A stretch of DNA of 11,334 nucleotides, taken from the NCBI GenBank assembly GCA_003455945.1, contig DMPQ01000304.1, positions 544-11,877 of the forward strand, given 5' to 3'. The stretch comes from Planctomycetaceae bacterium (lineage in GTDB: Bacteria > Planctomycetota > Planctomycetia > Pirellulales > Pirellulaceae). The position numbers and the translations under genes were made by a program. Each line of letters begins with the position of its first letter. Positions within the stretch are counted from its first letter, which is position 1. The notes below the pieces were generated by a model. That model ran no database searches, was not told where the DNA came from, and saw nothing but the letters and a program-made list of their open reading frames with translations. Positions 8,128 to 11,334 of this stretch are shown one piece after another.

Positions 8128-8146
8128 TTCGATCACCGGTGTCGAA
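8128..8146. repeat. Imperfect palindrome directly after the floA stop
   Basis: TTCGA-T-CACCGGTG-TCGAA is a dyad with one unpaired T; its core CACCGGTG is a perfect 8-base palindrome. It begins at the base following the floA TGA. It could be an operator, or an RNA hairpin shortened by its loop. Confidence 0.45.
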
Positions 8147-8158
8147 GCAGCACAGATA

Positions 8159-8181
8159 AGACCGCACTCGCCGTGCGGTCT
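8159..8181 (+). terminator. Perfect 9-bp hairpin between floA and the downstream gene
   Basis: AGACCGCAC (8159-8167), loop TCGCC, GTGCGGTCT (8173-8181) forms a perfect GC-rich 9-bp stem in the 86-base gap after floA and 33 bases before the next start. There is no T run after it, so it is not a classical Rho-independent terminator. A partial terminator, an RNA stability or processing element, or a GC-genome terminator variant are all possible. Confidence 0.45.
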
Positions 8182-8213
8182 CGGTCGATCCGATCGGTCG
8201 ACGGAGCCGAACG

Positions 8214-8690
8214 ATGTCCCGAGATCTCGACGACTTTCTGCGAAGGGCTGCCGAACGCCGGGCGCAGAAGCAGCAGCAGCGCCGCGAACCGGTCGTCAAT
8301 CCGCACACCGCTCCGCCGGCAGCTCCCCTCTCGCGACCCGCTCCGCAGGCTCCGTCCCCCGCACCTCGCTACCAGCCTCGACCGACGCCGACTCCCGAAG
8401 CGCCGGTCCTGCTCACGTCGGAAGATCCGGCCGTCCATCAGGCGGACGAGCGGATGAGTCAGCATCTGCACGCGTCGTTCGATCATCAGCTGGGCGATAT
8501 CGCGGCCCCGGCCAAGACGGTCACTGCCGCAACCAGTTCGGCTTCCGCGAGCGGGACTTCGCCCGAGGCGACGACGACCGGCAGCTCGGCGTTCGTTGCC
8601 GATCTCGTCGCGATGCTTCGGCAGCCTCGCTCCGCCGCAACCGCCGTCCTCCTTCGCGAGATTCTCGAGCGACCGGAGCATCGCTGGTAA
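8214..8690 (+). CDS. Proline-rich small protein of unknown function, downstream of floA
   Basis: The 158-residue product starts with a charged helix ([20 protein letters not shown], 1-20, rich in Arg and Gln). A Pro/Ala-rich stretch follows (27-64), then a short helical block ([20 protein letters not shown], 74-93), a Ser/Thr/Ala linker (98-125) and a C-terminal helix ([20 protein letters not shown] and [13 protein letters not shown], 125-158). It has no signal peptide and no membrane segment. GGAG lies 7 bases before ATG 8214, and codon usage matches the neighbours. The two helical ends joined by disordered linkers suggest an adaptor or tether. Its place 86 bases after floA suggests co-transcription and a role at the FloA-organised membrane; that is inference from position. 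It is not NfeD, which is a membrane protein with an OB fold. From memory, similar ends occur in planctomycete proteins of unknown function. Confidence 0.8.
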   Translation: MSRDLDDFLRRAAERRAQKQQQRREPVVNPHTAPPAAPLSRPAPQAPSPAPRYQPRPTPTPEAPVLLTSEDPAVHQADERMSQHLHASFDHQLGDIAAPAKTVTAATSSASASGTSPEATTTGSSAFVADLVAMLRQPRSAATAVLLREILERPEHRW

Positions 8691-8953
8691 CCGCACGGCA
8701 TGGCGCGTCTCGGGCGACTCGCCGCTCGATGCGGGACCGACGGCCGAAGCGGGATGGACAGATCGATCGAATCGGCGAAGCTTCATGGAGGAGGCTGATC
8801 GTCGTTCCCGCCGATCCGTGCGTTTCGCGTCCGTTCCGGTTCGTCGGCGCCCCTGCTCCGAACTCGCGGTTCGGTCCCTCTCTCACCTGCCCGACGTCCG
8901 CTCCGGTTTCGCCGGAATCGGATCTCGCTTTGCCGTTCAGGAGTCGAAGGTCG

Positions 8954-9874
8954 ATGAACGTTCCGAAGGTCGAACCGGGAGTCACCCGACTCGGATGGAT
9001 CGGAACCGGTGTGATGGGGCGCAGCATGTGCGGCCATCTGATGAATGCCGGTTTCGCGATGACGATCCACTCCCGCACCCGATCCAAGGCGACGGAACTG
9101 CTGGAGCGTGGAGCGACCTGGGCCGATTCGCCGGCCGAGGTCGCTCGGGCGTCGCAGATCGTCTTCGGCATCGTCGGATTCCCGAACGATGTCCGTGAGG
9201 TGTATCTGGGCGAACGAGGGGTGCTGGCGGGAGCGTCCGCCGGTTCGGTGCTGGTCGATATGACGACCAGTCGTCCGGAGCTGGCGGTCGAGATCCACGC
9301 ACGCGCGGCCGAACGCGGCGTGCATGCGATCGACGCTCCGGTTTCGGGAGGAGACATCGGTGCCCGCGAGGCGCGCCTGAGCCTCATGATCGGCGGCGAC
9401 GAACCGGTCGTCGAAGCGCTCCGTCCCTGCTGGGAAGCGATGGGGAAGACGATCGTCCGCCAAGGGGGACCCGGGAGCGGCCAACACACGAAGATGGTCA
9501 ATCAGATCCTGATCGCTGCCGGCATGGTGGGGATCTGCGAGGCGCTGCTGTACGGCTACCGCGCCGGGCTCGATCTCGAAACGGTCCTTCGTTCGGTCGG
9601 TTCCGGAGCGGCCGGCAGCTGGTCGCTCACCAATCTCGGGCCTCGGATCATGGCCAATCGATTCGAGCCGGGATTCTTCGTCGAGCACTTCGTGAAGGAC
9701 ATGGAGATCGCACTCGACGAGTCGCGACGGATGGGGCTTTCGCTCCCGGGACTGGCTCTCGCGCATCAGCTCTACGTGGCGCTCCGATCGCAAGGGCACG
9801 GGAAGGACGGGACTCACTCGCTGCAGCTGGCACTGGCGTCGCTGTCGGGAATCGACTGGGCGAATCGCGGTTGA
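8954..9874 (+). CDS. NAD(P)-dependent beta-hydroxyacid dehydrogenase (3-hydroxyisobutyrate / tartronate semialdehyde reductase family)
   Basis: This cytoplasmic oxidoreductase family interconverts a beta-hydroxyacid and its semialdehyde. The 306-residue product has the Rossmann motif GTGVMG (17-22), a second-strand end SRTRSK (40-45) whose arginine favours NADP(H), the substrate-binding signature DAPVSGG (127-133) and the catalytic-lysine motif [11 protein letters not shown] with Lys180. An all-helical C-terminal domain follows, with [20 protein letters not shown] (247-265 region). The length is normal. ATG 8954 is chosen because the family begins just before the glycine motif and AGGAG (8939-8943) lies 10 bases upstream; the frame is open much further upstream, but that extension lies over other genes. 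The substrate (3-hydroxyisobutyrate, tartronate semialdehyde, succinic semialdehyde or other) cannot be set from sequence here. sufS follows after 56 bases and may share its message, without an evident metabolic link. Confidence 0.9.
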   Translation: MNVPKVEPGVTRLGWIGTGVMGRSMCGHLMNAGFAMTIHSRTRSKATELLERGATWADSPAEVARASQIVFGIVGFPNDVREVYLGERGVLAGASAGSVLVDMTTSRPELAVEIHARAAERGVHAIDAPVSGGDIGAREARLSLMIGGDEPVVEALRPCWEAMGKTIVRQGGPGSGQHTKMVNQILIAAGMVGICEALLYGYRAGLDLETVLRSVGSGAAGSWSLTNLGPRIMANRFEPGFFVEHFVKDMEIALDESRRMGLSLPGLALAHQLYVALRSQGHGKDGTHSLQLALASLSGIDWANRG

Positions 9875-9920
9875 GACGCGGCGGAAGCGTCTTGCCGATG
9901 CCGAATCACGCCAAGGGAAC

Positions 9921-9924
9921 GAGG
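9921..9924 (+). promoter_or_regulatory. Shine-Dalgarno site supporting the GTG start of sufS
   Basis: GAGG lies 6 bases before GTG 9931. The competing in-frame ATG at 9898 has only a weak GGA site about 12 bases away, and TTG 9871 overlaps the preceding stop. Confidence 0.5.
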
Positions 9925-9930
9925 TCCGAA

Positions 9931-11157
9931 GTGAGCTGGGATCCGAACTCGATCCGGGATGACTTTCCGATTCTCGCGCGGACCGTTCATCGCGAACGTC
10001 CGCTCGTCTTCTTCGACAATGCGGCCTCGACTCAGCATCCTGTCGCGGTGCTCGATGCGATGGATGCCTGCTATCGAAGGCACTACGCCAACGTGCATCG
10101 CGGGGTCCATCGGCTCAGTCAGGAAGCGAGCGATGCCTACGATGCGGCTCGGGCTCGAGTCGCATCGTTCGTCGGAGCCGAGCGAGTCGACGAGATCGTC
10201 TTCGTTGCAGGAACGACGATGGCGATCAATCTCGTCGCTCGCTCGATGGGCGAGAGCGGCATCGGGGCGGGGGACGAGATCCTGCTGACCGAGATGGAGC
10301 ACCATTCGAACATCGTCCCGTGGCAGCAGCTTGCCGCGCGCTGCGGAGCGCGAGTCCGATTCCTGCCGATCCGTGACGACGGAACCTTGGCGCTCGAGCG
10401 TCTGGGCGAGTTTCTTTCGCCTCGCACACGTATCGTGGCGTTCACCGCCGTCTCGAACGTCGTCGGCACGATCAATCCGGTCACGGAACTCGTGGCTCGC
10501 GCGAAACAGGTCGGCGCGACGGTCCTGGTCGATGCCGCTCAACACGTGCCGCACGACCGCACCGATGTTCGAGCCTGGGGAGCCGACTTCGTCGTCTTCA
10601 GCGGTCACAAGATGCTCGGTCCGACCGGAATCGGCGTGCTCTGGGGACGCTACGATCGGCTGGAATCGCTTCCGCCCTTTCTGGGCGGCGGCAGCATGAT
10701 CACCGAGGTGACCACGTCCGGTTTCGTCCCCAATCTGCCGCCGGCGAAGTTCGAGGCGGGGACTCCGCCGATCGTCGAAGCGGTCGGTCTGCACGCCGCG
10801 ATCGACTATCTGGAGTCGATCGGACTCGAGCGGATCGCGCGGCACGAAGCGGAGCTTACCTCCCGCGCGATCGACGCGATGTCGGCGATCGACGGCGTCC
10901 GGATCCTCGGTCCGAAGGCCGAGCAGCGCGCGGGAATCGTCTCGTTCGTCGTCGACGGCGTCAGCTCGCAGGATCTCTGCGTCTTTCTCGATCTGAAGGG
11001 ATTCGCGCTGCGCAACGGCCATCACTGCGCGATGCCGTTGCACGAACGCCTGGGCGTCCCCTCCAGCTGCCGCGCCAGCTTCTACCTGTACAACACCTTG
11101 GCGGAGATCGATCGTTTCGCGACGACGCTGCGGAGCGAGATCGATCGGCTGCGCTGA
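9931..11157 (+). CDS. sufS: Cysteine desulfurase SufS (group II, class V aminotransferase fold)
   Basis: SufS is a PLP enzyme that removes sulfur from L-cysteine as an enzyme-bound persulfide for iron-sulfur cluster assembly, passing it to a SufE or SufU acceptor. From GTG 9931 the protein is 408 residues, close to the 406 of E. coli SufS, and its start SWDPNSIRDDFPIL matches the family N-terminus. Visible features are DNAAST (29-34), NVHRGVHRLS (54-63), EMEHHSNIVPW (121-131) with PLP-stacking His124, DAAQ (201-204), the PLP lysine in SGHKMLGPTGIG (Lys227), GGGSMI (252-257), FEAGTP (274-279), catalytic Cys366 in RNGHHCAMPL, and Arg381 in SCRAS, which binds the substrate carboxylate. All key residues are intact. 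ATG 9898 would add 11 residues and cannot be excluded. No sufBCD, sufE or sufU gene lies in the window, so it works with partners encoded elsewhere or just beyond. Confidence 0.93.
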   Translation: MSWDPNSIRDDFPILARTVHRERPLVFFDNAASTQHPVAVLDAMDACYRRHYANVHRGVHRLSQEASDAYDAARARVASFVGAERVDEIVFVAGTTMAINLVARSMGESGIGAGDEILLTEMEHHSNIVPWQQLAARCGARVRFLPIRDDGTLALERLGEFLSPRTRIVAFTAVSNVVGTINPVTELVARAKQVGATVLVDAAQHVPHDRTDVRAWGADFVVFSGHKMLGPTGIGVLWGRYDRLESLPPFLGGGSMITEVTTSGFVPNLPPAKFEAGTPPIVEAVGLHAAIDYLESIGLERIARHEAELTSRAIDAMSAIDGVRILGPKAEQRAGIVSFVVDGVSSQDLCVFLDLKGFALRNGHHCAMPLHERLGVPSSCRASFYLYNTLAEIDRFATTLRSEIDRLR

Positions 11158-11181
11158 TTGCCGATTCGGCCGTGCGCCCGG

Positions 11182-11334
11182 TTATCGTGTTCGCTCGGCG
11201 CCGGACGGAATCGGCGGCAGCGGGAGCGGATCGTCGCGTGTCGCGGCCGCTTCGCGAATTCGGACCGCGTGACGATAGAGCTCGAGATCGTAGCGGTCCT
11301 TCGCCTCGATCGCCTGTCGAACGATCGGATCGGA
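11182..11334 (-). CDS. 3' end of a minus-strand gene, possibly a sulfotransferase (partial)
   Basis: The last 50 codons are open from the window edge to TAA (11184-11182). The peptide contains QAIEAKDRYDLELYRHAVRI and a short Pro-rich tail, PLPLPPIPSG. The pattern D-x-x-L-Y followed by a helix resembles the C-terminal helix of some sulfotransferase-family proteins, which are common in planctomycetes, but the fragment is too short to assign. Codon style fits the neighbouring genes. It converges on sufS with 24 bases between stops, a spacing much like the other convergent pair in the window. The 5' part lies outside. Confidence 0.5.
   Translation of the reverse strand, partial: SDPIVRQAIEAKDRYDLELYRHAVRIREAAATRDDPLPLPPIPSGAERTR

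Noticed and set aside
7051..8136. Minus-strand open frame of about the same length as floA, opposite it
   Set aside because: It mirrors floA codon periodicity, is His/Asp/Arg-rich and has no motif. The floA protein matches its family end to end.
4026..8159. A very long plus-strand open frame (about 1,377 codons) antisense to the PSCyt1 gene and running out of frame through floA
   Set aside because: It has no family motifs, its composition is Arg/Gly/Ser-rich, and it lies opposite a clear PSCyt1-DUF1549-DUF1553 gene and across floA in the wrong frame. Long shadow frames are expected from GC-rich codon usage.
8214..8690. The small gene after floA as NfeD or a divergent NfeD
   Set aside because: It has no membrane segments and no OB-fold-like pattern; it is Pro/Ala/Ser/Thr-rich with charged helices.
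8787..8794. Strong Shine-Dalgarno-like GGAGGAGG upstream of the dehydrogenase gene
   Set aside because: No ATG, GTG or TTG follows at a usable distance on this strand, so it looks like an orphan match. The 8691-8953 gap otherwise showed no gene, clear promoter or terminator.
8102..8953. Upstream extension of the dehydrogenase frame by 284 codons
   Set aside because: It overlaps the end of floA and the whole 158-residue gene in another frame. The family N-terminus begins just after ATG 8954.

Overview
The window looks like chromosomal DNA of a planctomycete (Planctomycetota). It is GC-rich (roughly two thirds G+C by eye). It carries a cytochrome PSCyt1/DUF1549/DUF1553 gene followed by a Tat-exported DUF1501 gene, a pair greatly expanded in planctomycetes. 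It also carries a flotillin-like floA and two proteins that look lineage-specific (a long coiled-coil protein and a short proline-rich one). No mobile element, CRISPR array, tRNA, rRNA or phage gene was seen. This reads as a core or housekeeping region rather than an accessory island, and I found no defence-type system.

Layout from left to right. (1) 79-1059 (+) is an RmlA/RfbA-type sugar-1-phosphate nucleotidylyltransferase. (2) 1314-2510 (+) is a 398-residue coiled-coil protein of unknown function with a candidate promoter about 120 bases upstream. (3) On the minus strand, 6617-4068 encodes a secreted PSCyt1-DUF1549-DUF1553 protein with two CxxCH motifs, and 3992-2547 encodes the DUF1501 protein; they form a two-gene transcription unit that converges on the coiled-coil gene with only 36 bases between stops. 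(4) 6618-7041 is a 424-base divergent promoter region. (5) 7042-8127 (+) is floA, and 8214-8690 (+) is a 158-residue proline-rich protein; two inverted repeats lie between them. (6) 8954-9874 (+) is a beta-hydroxyacid dehydrogenase of the 3-hydroxyisobutyrate/tartronate-semialdehyde type, followed after 56 bases by sufS, 9931-11157 (+), a group II cysteine desulfurase. (7) 11182-11334 (-) is the 3' end of a gene running off the window, converging on sufS.

The strongest functional link is the PSCyt/DUF1501 pair, which by family context should act outside the cytoplasm. The second is floA with the proline-rich protein, where floA has its usual membrane scaffold architecture but its downstream partner is not NfeD. 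Starts were chosen from family N-termini and Shine-Dalgarno matches. In several places long open frames on the other strand, or extensions upstream of the chosen start, are by-products of the GC-rich codon usage and were discarded. The most unusual genome-scale signal is the very high density of the palindrome CGATCG: about 50 copies by hand count, where base composition predicts about four.
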